The notes under the pieces were generated by a model, which was not told where the DNA came from, ran no database searches, and saw only the letters and a program-made list of their open reading frames with translations. From Ceratothoa steindachneri (Eukaryota > Arthropoda > Malacostraca > Isopoda > Cymothoidae), in NCBI GenBank assembly GCA_963969495.1, contig OZ018335.1:84302354-84366353 (forward strand): a stretch of 64,000 nucleotides of DNA, written 5' to 3'. Numbering within the stretch: the first letter of the stretch is position 1; each line of letters opens with the position of its first letter. The position numbers were made by a program, and so were the translations under genes. Shown here piece by piece: positions 32,945 through 44,300 of the stretch.

Positions 32945-33345
32945 TCAGTGAGGACTCAGAAAGAAGAGAAGAAAAGATTGACGAGCAGGAAAAGAAAGAA
33001 CAAAGAAGCATAAAAATAAGAAAGAGGACAAGTTGAGAAGGAAAGGAATAGGAGATGGATAAGAAAAAGAAGAAAAGAAAAGAAGAGAAGAAAAAGAAGA
33101 AGGAGACAAAAGAAAGATTGATTGATTGATTATTGATTGTTTAAGGAAAACGCACAAAAAGAAAGAGCGGAATGGAGGAGTCGTAAGAGAATGAATAGGA
33201 GCAGGCGAAGAAGGAGGAGGAGAAGAAGCGATCGAAAAAGAGAAGAGAAGAAGATGGAGGGCAGGAGAATAATAATTATAAGAAGAAGAAGTAGAAGAAA
33301 AATTGAAGAATTCGCTGTTGTAAAAAGAAAGAAGCAGTTTGAAGA
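32945..33345 (+). repeat. Purine-rich tract
   Basis: About 400 bases dominated by A and G on the plus strand. It produces a 74-codon Arg/Lys/Glu-rich frame (33137-33361) and a Ser/Phe/Leu-rich minus frame, both artefacts of composition. Confidence 0.9.
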
Positions 33346-33360
33346 AAGAAATTCAGAATG

Positions 33361-34615
33361 AATTAGTTTTTGTAGGGTGTGGATTAATAATTAACAAATA
33401 AAGTATTTATTATATATATTTTTGTTTCCTTTTACTTTCAAATGGATTCAAGTGACGTTTAGACAAAGAGTAAAAAAAAGCTTAATAAAATTTTCCTGGC
33501 AAAAAGCGGTTCCAAAGTCCAACAGCCCGAAGTACGGTTAGCGAGCGCAGCCGAAGCCAGGGTTTGTTTCTTAAAAGTTCTAACTTAAAATATGTAATTC
33601 AGAGTTTGCCCTGCATGTGTAAAAGTAGCTTTGCCAATTATAAATGGATATTAGCCAAGCTTAACGAAAATAAAGCCATAATAAATGTGCTAACTGCCAT
33701 AAGTGAAACTGATACATATTTTACATGAACGTTTTAAGCGAGAATTGTGAAATAGAGGCGCAGTGGAAATTACAATTGAAAATTTAAAAATTTAAGAATT
33801 AATGAAATTGAATCTTCAACTATTAAATATAGAATGAAAAGTATTTAATCCGAATTCTATCCTTCGAAAGACTTGCGTTTGTTTGGGGAAATTTTAATTG
33901 TTATAATGCTCGATTGTGGTAGATTTGTAGCCCACAACGTAAGAATTAAAAGATCTATTTATATTGGTGGGGTAGAACTGTTTAATATGTATCCTGGACC
34001 AACTAAATACAATGGCGTTTTAGATTTACTATTTTAAATATTGAGTTCTGTAAATAAATGTATATTTTCCATCTTTATTCAGACTTCATAGGAGAGTTTC
34101 TATTCGTAGATTTTCAATTGCTTCCTGGGTAACCTAAGTCATTGTCCATAATTGTTTTTATGGCATTTTATTTTTATTCGAGCAATATCAGATATTTTTT
34201 AGCATTATTTCAGGCTATCTAAAATAGTTATCATCTTAATATCTGCCACCTGAGAGGTTTTTCTTTGTATCTAATCCCAAAAGACATTTTTCATATTTAT
34301 CGGGACAATCGTTCATTTATCAATGCCAAATGTAAATGCCTAGCTTACTTAAAGTCATATTTAACGAACTTAATGACTTTAATTACTATTTTAAACAAAT
34401 AAAGTAGTATTTTAATATTTTTAATTGGTGAAACCCAAAGAAATAGTAATTTACAATGTAATTAGTATAAATTACTCTATAGAAAATATATATGGTATGT
34501 GGCCCGCGGGCCATAAAATATAGTTACGGGCAAAATCTGTCCCCATGGACTGAGATGCGTATGTTTGACCAAGAAGGATCCTAGAATATTTTTACATAAA
34601 GTGACGATTACGAAA

Positions 34616-34651
<36 letters not shown>

Positions 34652-35445
34652 AAAAGGGAGATTCCCAAAATAGAGCTCGTGTGGAACACTTATTTCAAGT
34701 ACATTTTTTCAACAAAAGGATACATGTGAAAGAAAAGGAGTCATTAAGAAGTAGCTTCCATAGGTAGAAGTTTAGATAATAATACACAAAACAATATAGA
34801 GAAAAAATATGTATGTATATCCACATATCTAAATTCACTCAACAGTTATTTGAAAGTACCAAATATATCTTAGGATAATCGTTCCTTGAAAATTTCAAAC
34901 AATATCCTCGATTAAGGTCCCACGAATAGATAAAAAGTTATATGGAAGAGCTTTAGAATTGCCTTCGAATGAAATGTAACTGTATTTCCTTTTACGATTG
35001 TGCACGCAATGTTGGAGGAATTTAAAGGATTTACAAGGATAATGTCAGTTTCAAAGTTCAACATCGGTCAAAGATATAGTTTTCCTGGTTAAAATTGGAA
35101 AAATAGTATTTTATCTCTTTATGTCACTGAAAATTTGAGAATCTCATTTAACAGAGCAATGAAAATTCCCTTCAGACAATTCCGGCATGTTTACAATCGT
35201 TTTCCATTTGGCCGTCATTTCTTATGAATTACTTTGGTGTAAATTTTCAAATAGTAAATACTGTTTAAATTATTATAAATTTCCGTTTCATATATGTATT
35301 TTTATGTTTTGGTATCCGTTGAGTTTGTCTAAAAAAATGTGTAAAATCAATTTGTCTCATAACAATTTGTTTACTAACATTTATTCGTCAAATTGTATTT
35401 TTGACAAATGTGTTTTTAGACAAAGTGTATTGTTATTAGAAAAAT
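33361..35445. other. AT-rich stretch without recognisable genes, with a (GT)n tract
   Basis: No recognised coding motif. A clean (GT)n microsatellite of about 32 bases lies at 34619-34650. The rest is AT-rich with only short, motif-free frames. Confidence 0.6.
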
Positions 35446-37150
35446 TCATTCAAATGAATCATTTCCCGTGGCACCCACGAGGATGCATAGGGCCTCAATA
35501 AACTTACGCCACCAGGCTCTATTTTGAGCTAATGCATCAAGATCTTCCCAACAATCATCTCCTGTTTCCTGCCTCATAGTCCATATCCAAGTCTCCCTAA
35601 GCCTACCTCTACCTCTTCTACCAGGGGCCACCAACCCTGGTGTATCCCGAACTATACCTTTTTTTCTATAGACATGGCCTACCCATTTCCAACGGTAAAA
35701 TCTAACAAACTCATCGACCGGTTGCACCCCCGTTATTTCTCTGATTCTGGTATTTGACACTGTTCTATCCCACCATTTAACTCCCAATATACGTCGCAAT
35801 AGTTTTTTATCTGTAGTCACAGTGCTGTACCAACACTCATGTCCATAAATCAAAATACTTCTAATCATTATCTTATAAATTTTGATTTTAGTATTCACAG
35901 AAAATTTGCTAGTATTCCGAACATTCTTAAGCATTCTTAGCCTTTCCTCAAATTCCGAATTTAGAGAACCATTCTTTACTAAATACGTACCTAAATATTT
36001 GAACCTATAGATTTGCTTTATAGCAATTCCTTCTACCGAGCAATTCTGCGCATTTTCTATATTCATATTTATGATTTCAGTTTTTCTGCTATTAATTACC
36101 AAGTCAACCTTTTGTCCTTCCCAAACTAAACAGTTTAACTCTCTTTGTATCTCTTCTGGCCCATTACAAGTAAGAACTACGAGTATATTATCAGTATATT
36201 CTTCGTCAAGAAGTTTCCCATTTTCTCCTCAGTCGATACTAGCATCAGTTTCTGCTTTTACCTTTTTCATGATGTAATCAATAACTAATACAAATATCAC
36301 AGGTGAAATCATACCACCCTGTAGCACCACAGACTTTACTTCAAATGGATCAGTCAAACTGCAGTCAACCGTCACTTTACAATTTGTGCTCTCTTGCATA
36401 TTCAAAATGACCCTAACAAACTATTCCTGTATTCCATAATGCCACATAATCTTACCCATGGTATTTCTGCAAATGCTATCAAATGCCTTTTAAAATTCAA
36501 CAAAGCAGATGCTTAAAGAAACTTTCCTTTTATTTGCTTGCTGCATTAAATGTCTAACGATAAAAATATAGTCCTTGGACTCACACCCCTTTCTAAACCA
36601 AGCCTGTCCATCTCTTTGAATGCAAACAAACCTGGCTTCAACCGATTCAATAATATTCTACAGAAAATTTCAAAGCTATAGGTAACAAAGTGATTCCTCA
36701 CCAGTTACAACACAGACTCAGATCTCCTTTTATCAGAAATTTAACTAATACTCCATTCTTCCACTCTGATGGTACTATCGCCATCACCCATATCTCATTG
36801 AATAACTTTCTCAGAGCATATACCAATCCATTCTCTTCCCCATTAAACATTTCATGAAATAAACCATCCTCTCCCGGTGTCTTATAATTCTTCAATTGTT
36901 TTAATGCGTTTACCACTTCTCCAAGCCATTAGTCTCTCTCGTATACATATTCAAATCTTCACCAGCAAGAAGTATAGCTTCCTCTGGTGGTAGAGGTATA
37001 TTCAGAACTGCCTCAAAGTCTTCTCTTCATCTATTCCTTACATCACTGCTCTTAGTTAACAGGTTGCCTTCTATATCTCGTAAAGGCATTTCGTTGCATT
37101 TACCACCTTTACCCTTCAGTTTACTAATTGTTTATATGCTAACCTTTGAC
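35446..37150 (-). pseudogene. RTE-like LINE reverse transcriptase relic
   Basis: Reading the minus strand from about 37150: 'KQLKNYKTPGEDGLFHEMF' and 'VPSEWKNGVLVKF' (N-terminal RT), 'QAWFRKGCESKDYIF' (about 36600), 'EF*KAFDSICRN' (catalytic motif A region, broken by a stop), 'VLQGGMISPVIF' (motif B region) and 'EINMNIEN'. A 218-codon open piece then covers the thumb and C-terminus ('FKYLGTYLVKNG', 'ILIYGHECW', 'RRILGVKWWDRTV', 'RFYRWKWVGHVYRKKG', 'GRRGRGRLRETW', 'LAQNRAWWRKFIEALC'). This C-terminal pattern resembles RTE/BovB-type LINEs. The 5' part with the endonuclease is absent, and a mariner begins 24 bases upstream. Stops and frame changes make it non-functional. Confidence 0.8.
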
Positions 37151-37173
37151 TATGCCTATCATTTTTATTGATA

Positions 37174-38089
37174 CGAGGGGCGGTCAATAAGTTTTGCGAA
37201 TCGGATATAAGGAAACGAGATATGAGGAAGGGTGTTTTATTATTTTTCAATATAACTACCCTCGACGTTAATTCCCTTGCGCCACTTGTCCCTGAGGCTT
37301 CGAATTCCCAAACACCAGAAATCTCCCGAATGCTGTTCAATCTAATCCTGGACGGTGAGCTGGACATCTTCATCGTCTCCACCCGGCGTCCACGCAGTGC
37401 AGCCTTGAGCTGCCGGAATAAAAAGTAGTCGCTAAGGGCCAGATCTGGACTGTAGGAGGGATACTTGAGCTCCTCGAATCCGCACTCACGCAGGGCAGCT
37501 GGTGCAACTCTGGCCTTGTGGATTTGACGACGTTGAAGTCGATCATATGCGTGAGGTTTCTAGGGACCCAACGGGCAGAGACATTGGTCATGGTCAAATT
37601 GTCGTGGATGATATTGTTAACACTTCCATGTGATATTCCAAGTTCTCGCTCGATTTCTTAGACCGTTCCCGGCGATTTTCGAGAATCATCCCTTTCCACA
37701 CGGGCCACATTGGCCTCCTTAGTCACATCTGACGGGGGTCAACTTCAAGGGACTCACGACCTTGGCAGAACTCCTTATTCCAGCGAGCAATGGTTGCATA
37801 GTAAGGGGCAGTGTCGTTGTACACTGCAACCATGCGTTCATGAATCTCTTTTGCATTCTTGCCTTCCTTGGTCAAAAGTTTGATCACTGCGCGGGGCTCA
37901 ACCTTCTCCATTGTTGAAAAATTTGTGACTGACGATCTGCGATCAGCTACTTCTTTTTTAAATAGACGAGGCAGGAGCATGCGGCTGCAGGTCCTGACTT
38001 GTCATAACTTGTCCTAACATCCCAACAAGCAGCCACGCCCCTTCCTCTGTTTTACCCTACTGATTCGCAAAACTTATTTTTCGCCCCTC

Positions 38090-38090
<1 letters not shown>
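37174..38090 (-). mobile_element. Mariner, internally deleted copy 2 (917 bp)
   Basis: Same family as 23386-24315, in opposite orientation. Inverted ends start CGAGGGGCG and finish CGCCCCTCG, with TA on both sides (37172-37173, 38091-38092). The minus strand encodes 'MEKVEPRAVIKLLTKEGKN' and 'YATIARWNKEFCQG', then breaks after 'LEVDPRQM'. It later carries 'SARWVPRNL' joined directly to the same downstream sequence as copy 1, so the catalytic core is missing at an identical junction. It is more decayed than copy 1 in its N-terminal frame. The right TA merges into a 42-base (TA)n tract. Confidence 0.93.

Positions 38091-38132
<42 letters not shown>
38091..38132. repeat. (TA)n microsatellite between mariner and SINE
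   Basis: 42 bases of TA. Its left end is the TA target duplication of mariner copy 2 and its right end is the 3' tail of the minus-strand SINE, so two elements meet in it. Confidence 0.97.
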
Positions 38133-38135
<3 letters not shown>

Positions 38136-38375
38136 CAAACTTCGCCGGGAAGAGAAAACGGAATAATTTTTCTTCTGAAATTGTTATTTCTTACTTCGAA
38201 AAAATCCGAGCTGAGGTGGGATTCGAACCGTGCACATTGAGGCAGCGAGTAGCCGCTTTGATCTCAATTAAACCGCCCTTTAGACCACTCTGCTACGTAG
38301 AAGAAAAAAGTCTTCAGTATGACAAGCTTTTTAAAGCACGCTTCGCATTGTCGAACAAGAAGGAGAAAGATAACT
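38133..38375 (-). repeat. tRNA-derived SINE, copy 1
   Basis: On the minus strand: a leader of about 75 bases, then a tRNA-like head with a consensus A box TAGCAGAGTGG (38295-38285) and a perfect B box GGTTCGAATCC (38229-38219). A tail ('ttcgaagtaagaaataac', then 'attattccgttttctctt') runs straight into (TA)n. The A-to-B spacing is longer than in a class I tRNA, consistent with a Leu/Ser-type tRNA with a long variable arm. Pol III promoter elements look intact; the SINE would need LINE machinery to move. Confidence 0.8.
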
Positions 38376-38429
38376 AATTTGGGATTCAAAGGACAATGGA
38401 AAAATTGAGGTAAGCACGTGGCAAATACA

Positions 38430-38563
38430 CAAATGCATATATCTCTTCTCATGAGCGCGAGTGAATGATCAAATAAATCCAACTTCACTGCATAAAAGAG
38501 AAATGGGAATAATTTTTCTTCAGAAATAGTTAACTCTTACTTCGAAAAAATCCCTAATTAGTT
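38430..38563 (-). repeat. SINE tail fragment
   Basis: Minus-strand copy of the SINE tail only ('cttcgaaaaaatcc', then 'aataatttttcttcag', then 'aaatccaacttcac.gc' on the plus strand), without the tRNA-like head. It extends further 3' than copy 1, into 'ctcatgagcgcgagtgaatg'. Confidence 0.75.
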
Positions 38564-38564
38564 C

Positions 38565-38845
38565 TCGTCTCCTTCTCGTCCGACCATGCGAAGCGTACTT
38601 TAAAAAGCTTATCTATCCGGAAGATTTTTGTCTTCCGCGTAGCCGAGTGGGTTAAAGGGTGGTTTAATTGAGATTAAAGCAGGTTCTCACTAACTCAATG
38701 TGCACGATTCGAATTCCACCCCAGCTCGGATTTGTTCGAAGTAAGAAATAAATATTTATGAAGGAAAATTATTCCGTTTTCTCTTTCCTGCGGTGAAGTT
38801 GGATTTATTTCATCATTCTCTGGCGCTCATGAGAGATATATCATA
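38565..38845 (+). repeat. tRNA-derived SINE, copy 2 (inverted relative to copy 1)
   Basis: Plus-strand leader ('atgcgaagcgtactttaaaa'), A box TAGCCGAGTGG (38640-38650), slightly degraded B box GATTCGAATTC (38706-38716), then the same tail, ending in TA-rich sequence near 38845. Together with copy 1 it makes a large imperfect inverted repeat across 38133-38810. Confidence 0.8.
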
Positions 38846-38886
38846 TATATATAATATCTCTCAAAGTAGCGCGAGAGAATGATAAA

Positions 38887-39730
<844 letters not shown>

Positions 39731-39734
39731 TAGT

Positions 39735-41390
39735 TCAAGGGTACAAAAAATACATGCTGGGGCTGAGGTTAAAATTAAAAGAAATCTTCGATCTGGTGAT
39801 CACACAACTCTCTGCCCAACTTATCCGATAGAAGTTTTCACTCAAATGAATAAATATTGCATTTGATTTTTGCCGAGTATTTATAGAATACTTATGCTGT
39901 TTAAGAGCTACTTCCAAATCTTTGCTAGATTGGACGATATAAAAAGAAGGACAATCCAAACATGGAAATTGGATATTATGTTGTTGCTCCCAATATGGCT
40001 ATTTTTGATTAACATTCCTTTTAGTGTATTATTAGTAGAAAAAACAAAGTTTACATAAAAAGATTTCATCAATGACTTTATGGTTTCAAAACGACTAAAA
40101 AAAGGCAAACTGAGGAAGTTCTTAGTGGTTCTTTCTCAGTGGTACTTTTATTATAAAACATTTTGTTTTTTTTATTATAGCAAATATCAAGTATATGTGG
40201 AGGATAACATAAATCTGTACTAATGTTTCTTATGTATTCAATTTCATGTTTCAAATACTGGGGACTGACAATGCGTAATGCGCGTAATAAAATAGAGAAA
40301 AAAAAAGATATTCAGATTTTTTTAAGGTAGTGGCCTAAATAAAAATGGACATAGGATATATTATTGGTCGGTTTCCTATAAATACTTAAATTAAAGCATC
40401 TAAGAAAGGGAGGCAATTGTCTTTTTCTAATTCTAAAGTAAATTTAATGGATAGAACTTGGTTATTCAAATTTGAAAGTAAATTATTTACATCAATTCCG
40501 AAAGGCAAAATAACTAAAATTTTATCAACATATCTATACCACTTTAAGGTAATATAAATGATATTAGGGAAATTTTGTTTTCCAAAAATTTCCATATGCA
40601 AGTTTGAGAGTACTGGGGATAATGGATTGCACATTGGCATGGCAAGTATTTTTTGTTAAAATTCACCATTGAATATAAACTTCTAATCTTAAATGCACAC
40701 CCTAGTGCGGGAAATAATATGACTAACAGGAAGAGGTAATTCATGATGGATAAGCTCATTACTAAGATACTCTGAAATAGAATCTATATGGACTTTAGTA
40801 AAGAGAGAGCAAACGTCGAACTAACCAACCTATCACTAAGTCTAGAGAATTATATATGTGAGAATCGGAGATAGTTCAAAGTAAAGGGGATAAGAACTTA
40901 GTAATATATTTTGAAACTTTATATGAAACTGAGCCGACAGTACTGATAATAGGCCGCATATTTTCTTTGTGTGTTTTAACTAATCCGTACAAATAGGGTA
41001 ACGAGGGATATTTTACTGACAAAAAAGCTATTAACTCTTTCTTATCTTCAATGATTTTTTTCTCAGTATTGTTGAAATATTTTATAACTTAATCCAAGGG
41101 GTTTCTTATTACTTTCCTGTAAGTCACATCGTCAGCCAGTAGGGCTTGCATACGCAATATGTAGTCAATATATTCTAGAATTACGATACTATTCGACTTA
41201 TCTGCTTTTGTGATATGTAATATATTGCCTTTTTAAGATCAGTCAAACTTTTCTTATAACGAGTAGAGAAATTACTTTCATGACTAATATTGGTGGCTCC
41301 ATAAACAATACCTTTAATTATGTCAACCTGATTTGGGGGAATGTCACAATATTTTTCAAATTTGCATAGGGAAGACGAAATAGTTTGACC
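39735..41390 (-). pseudogene. Penelope-like element relic: reverse transcriptase plus GIY-YIG endonuclease
   Basis: Reading the minus strand, an RT region from about 41345 shows 'SVKYPSLPYLYGLVKTHK', 'RPIISTVGSVSYKVSKYI' and 'ISDSHIYNSLDLV', hallmarks of Penelope-like RTs (related to telomerase). Next come 'MPMCNPLSPVLSNLHMEIF' and the catalytic box 'RYVDKILVI' (about 40530), in which the second aspartate of YVDD is lysine, then 'LEKDNCLPFLDALI'. The GIY-YIG domain follows at about 39970-39820 ('CPSFYIVQSSKDLEVALKQHK', then 'FIHLSENFYRI'), with the glycine of the YIG motif replaced by valine. Multiple stops separate the pieces. The order RT then GIY-YIG is that of canonical Penelope-like elements. 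The copy abuts jockey fragment D at about 41390. Confidence 0.85.
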
Positions 41391-44300
41391 GATTGCCAGA
41401 ATTGCCTCGGGTTTCGTTCATTATGTTTCTATCTATCAAGCCCTCCCATACTCTCTCTTTCTCTATTCTCATCAGATCGCTTACTTCTCTTTGGAGTTCT
41501 CGTCTCCTCCTGTATAGTTCAATTGCTAGTCCTATATCTCTCGTCAGTTGGTTGATTGCTTCCAGTTCTTGCATTTTTGCTCTTATTTCAGGAGTCCACC
41601 CTGTAGCCGGGAGTGTTCTCATCACCTCCTTTCGTATGCCGCCTTCCTCTGTGACTTTATTTTAGACTCTAACTTTTCTACTTCCCGGTCAATATCCTCC
41701 ACACCTTTACATTCCATCACTGGTGGTTGGTAGTCTTCCAGCGCCTCTCTGAATATGACACAATCCTCCTTAGCATATTGTTTGCAGACGGGGTATGGCA
41801 CTTGAATTGGCCTTAAAGCCATCAATACTATGATTGTATTATGATTCGTAGAAAACACATGACCCGGTTTGGCAAACATGTTCCACTGTAAGTTTCTGCT
41901 GGTTAGTGCTATATCAGGCTTTGTAAATGTTATATCCGTGACGAAGGTGAGAAACTCTGGCCCAGCTCGTACCATTATGGCCCTATTTATTAATAGATCT
42001 AGGTTCCTTCCCTTTGTGTTCTTAAAGGTATATCCTGAGTGCCTAGAGCGTACATTCAGGTCTCTAAGGAAAATCACCAGTGTTTCTCCCGAATACCCCA
42101 AGGAAGTTATGTTGGGACAAATAGTTTCTTCTTGGGAGTTGATACATACTCATTATAACCACTGGTCCTGTATGGGTCTCCACTTTAGTTGCTAAATAGC
42201 TTACGTCTAACTTTTCTAATTCCCTATGATCTATACCTTTCTTAACAACAACTAATATACCATGGAATCTTTCATTTGAGTGATTTTCGTGTAGGTATAA
42301 TAATTATGCAGCTTCAGCCCATACCTCAGAATTCTCAACCCGTGCTCATTAATCACAACTACATCAGGATCTTCATTAGCCATCACATTTCGCAATTGGT
42401 TTTACTTATCCTTTAATCCATTCATGTTCACTTCGACTATTTTCAGTTTATTAAGTCTCTTATCTATAATTCTTTAATTAATCAAACTCTAAACTTCTTC
42501 CTTTGACCAATGCTTAATTTCCTGAAATTCTCTTTCCTCAGAATGTTAGATCTGTCCTCTGTTACCTGCAAGTTCCCAATAAGTATAGATCTTTGGACTA
42601 CATCCGACGGGTAGTCTGATTGCTGAGTTCATTTAAATTTACCATCTACAGTGCTATCCCGTCTAGGATATGTACCATATTCAGATCTTTGGAGTATTCG
42701 ATACCCAAAGTTGTGTATATATGCACGTCTGCTTCTTCGTACGATGGTAATTCCGTGTTCGCCCCATCTTTCTCGGTTTCCAGTTACTTTGCTATTGTTA
42801 CCTTCTTAGAGTCACTTGAGTCTTCTTTCTTATTATTCTTTGCTTCACGTACCCCTACTCTCTATATCTATTCTTTGCTTTCTGACTCTGAATTGGATGT
42901 TTCTGTGTTAGAATCCTCCCACTTTCCCTGCTTTTTCTTCTTTTTTTTACTCTTTTTCCTCTTCTGTTTCTTATTCTTTTCACCCAATATACTTATCTCT
43001 TCGTTCTCAGGCTTCTCATCAGCCTCTACCTTCTCGACTATTTTTATTTTAAATATTGGGTTGAGGAATAAGTTCTTGCGGTTTTATCAAATGTATTCAT
43101 TACCATTAACAATTTTAGAAAAAATTCATTTTTAATTGATAACAATATGCAATTTAATCAATAATGTATTCTCCGTTGTTATTTACGACTTCTTCCCAAC
43201 GTTCAACGTTGTGACGAGCCTCTGCAATAAAAATCTCTGAATTCTGACTCGAAGAATTCGTCTAACCAGGTTCTTAATTCCACATCAGTATTGAACTAAA
43301 CGCCACGCAAATTGTTGGAGAGAGATCGGAACAGAGGAAATTCGATGGAGCGAAGTCTGCTGAATATGGAGGATGCGCAGGATTTTCCAATTAAGCGTTT
43401 GGATGGCGTCTTTTTTCATATTGGCAATGAGAGGATTAGCATTGTGGTGTTGCAGGAGGACCCCATAAAGGTCGATGAGGTTGCTTTTCAGGAATAACTT
43501 TGGTGAGTCGCTACATTTGTTGAACGTAGAGTTCTGCATTGACAATCTCGTTGTTCGCAAGGAGCTCATAAAGAATGATGCCTTCACAATCCCACCACAC
43601 ACAAAGAATCGTCTTTCGTGGATGAAGTCCTTGCTTTAATCGCCGAAGTGGTTTTTTATTAGGGCTAAGCTATTGTTTTCGATGGTTCATGTTGACATAA
43701 ACGCACCACATTTCGTTGCCAGTGATGGTGCGGTGAAGAAATCGTCCCTATCTCCACGAGTAGCCTTGTGACGAGCAAGTAAACCTGCGGCAATCGTGGA
43801 GCGTTAAAGTTTGTTACATTCACTCAAAGCGTGCGGAACCAATGCACCGAGTTTTTTACTTTCCCCATCGAATGAAGGTGATTCACTACAGTTTTCTGAT
43901 CACACGCCAATTGTACAGCCAATTCACTAATTAATTAACGAAAATTTTCATAAAGAAGGTCGTTCAATTAAGTTTCATCCGACTTAATGGGGCACCAGAA
44001 CGTTTTTCGTCATTAAGATTGAAATTACCGTTTGTGACACGAGAAGACCACCATTGAGCTATCCTTTCTGATAAAGCATTTTCTCCGTACACAGTACAAA
44101 TATCGCGACGAGCTTTAGGCTGCGTTTGCGTTGCCCCCGTCTCAATTGAAAATGAATAAAAACCAGTGTCAAAAATGCGCTTTTCTTTCAACTTGACATT
44201 CCATTTTGAGGCAACAGAACAAAAATTAAATTAACACAACTTTTAAATAAACCGCAATGACTTATTATTCAACTTCAAGACGTAGTCTAAGCAAAAGCCT

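Larger units (their letters stand above)
28760..32945 (-). mobile_element. CR1-type LINE with two intact ORFs
   Basis: A non-LTR retrotransposon of about 4.1-4.2 kb on the minus strand: a 5' untranslated region of about 185 bases (to about 32945), ORF1 (370 codons), ORF2 (about 928 codons or more) and a short 3' untranslated region. The latter ends near 28766 in two copies of 'taaaaatgatgac' (second partial), a possible CR1-style terminal repeat. Ends are inferred, because members of this clade often lack target duplications. The flanks are purine-rich tracts on both sides. The coding regions have no stop or frameshift except the programmed-looking ORF1/ORF2 frame change. This is the only element here that looks recently active. 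Confidence 0.93.

Noticed and set aside
33137..33361. Arg/Lys/Glu-rich 74-codon frame
   Set aside because: Lies entirely in a purine tract; every frame is charged or low complexity.
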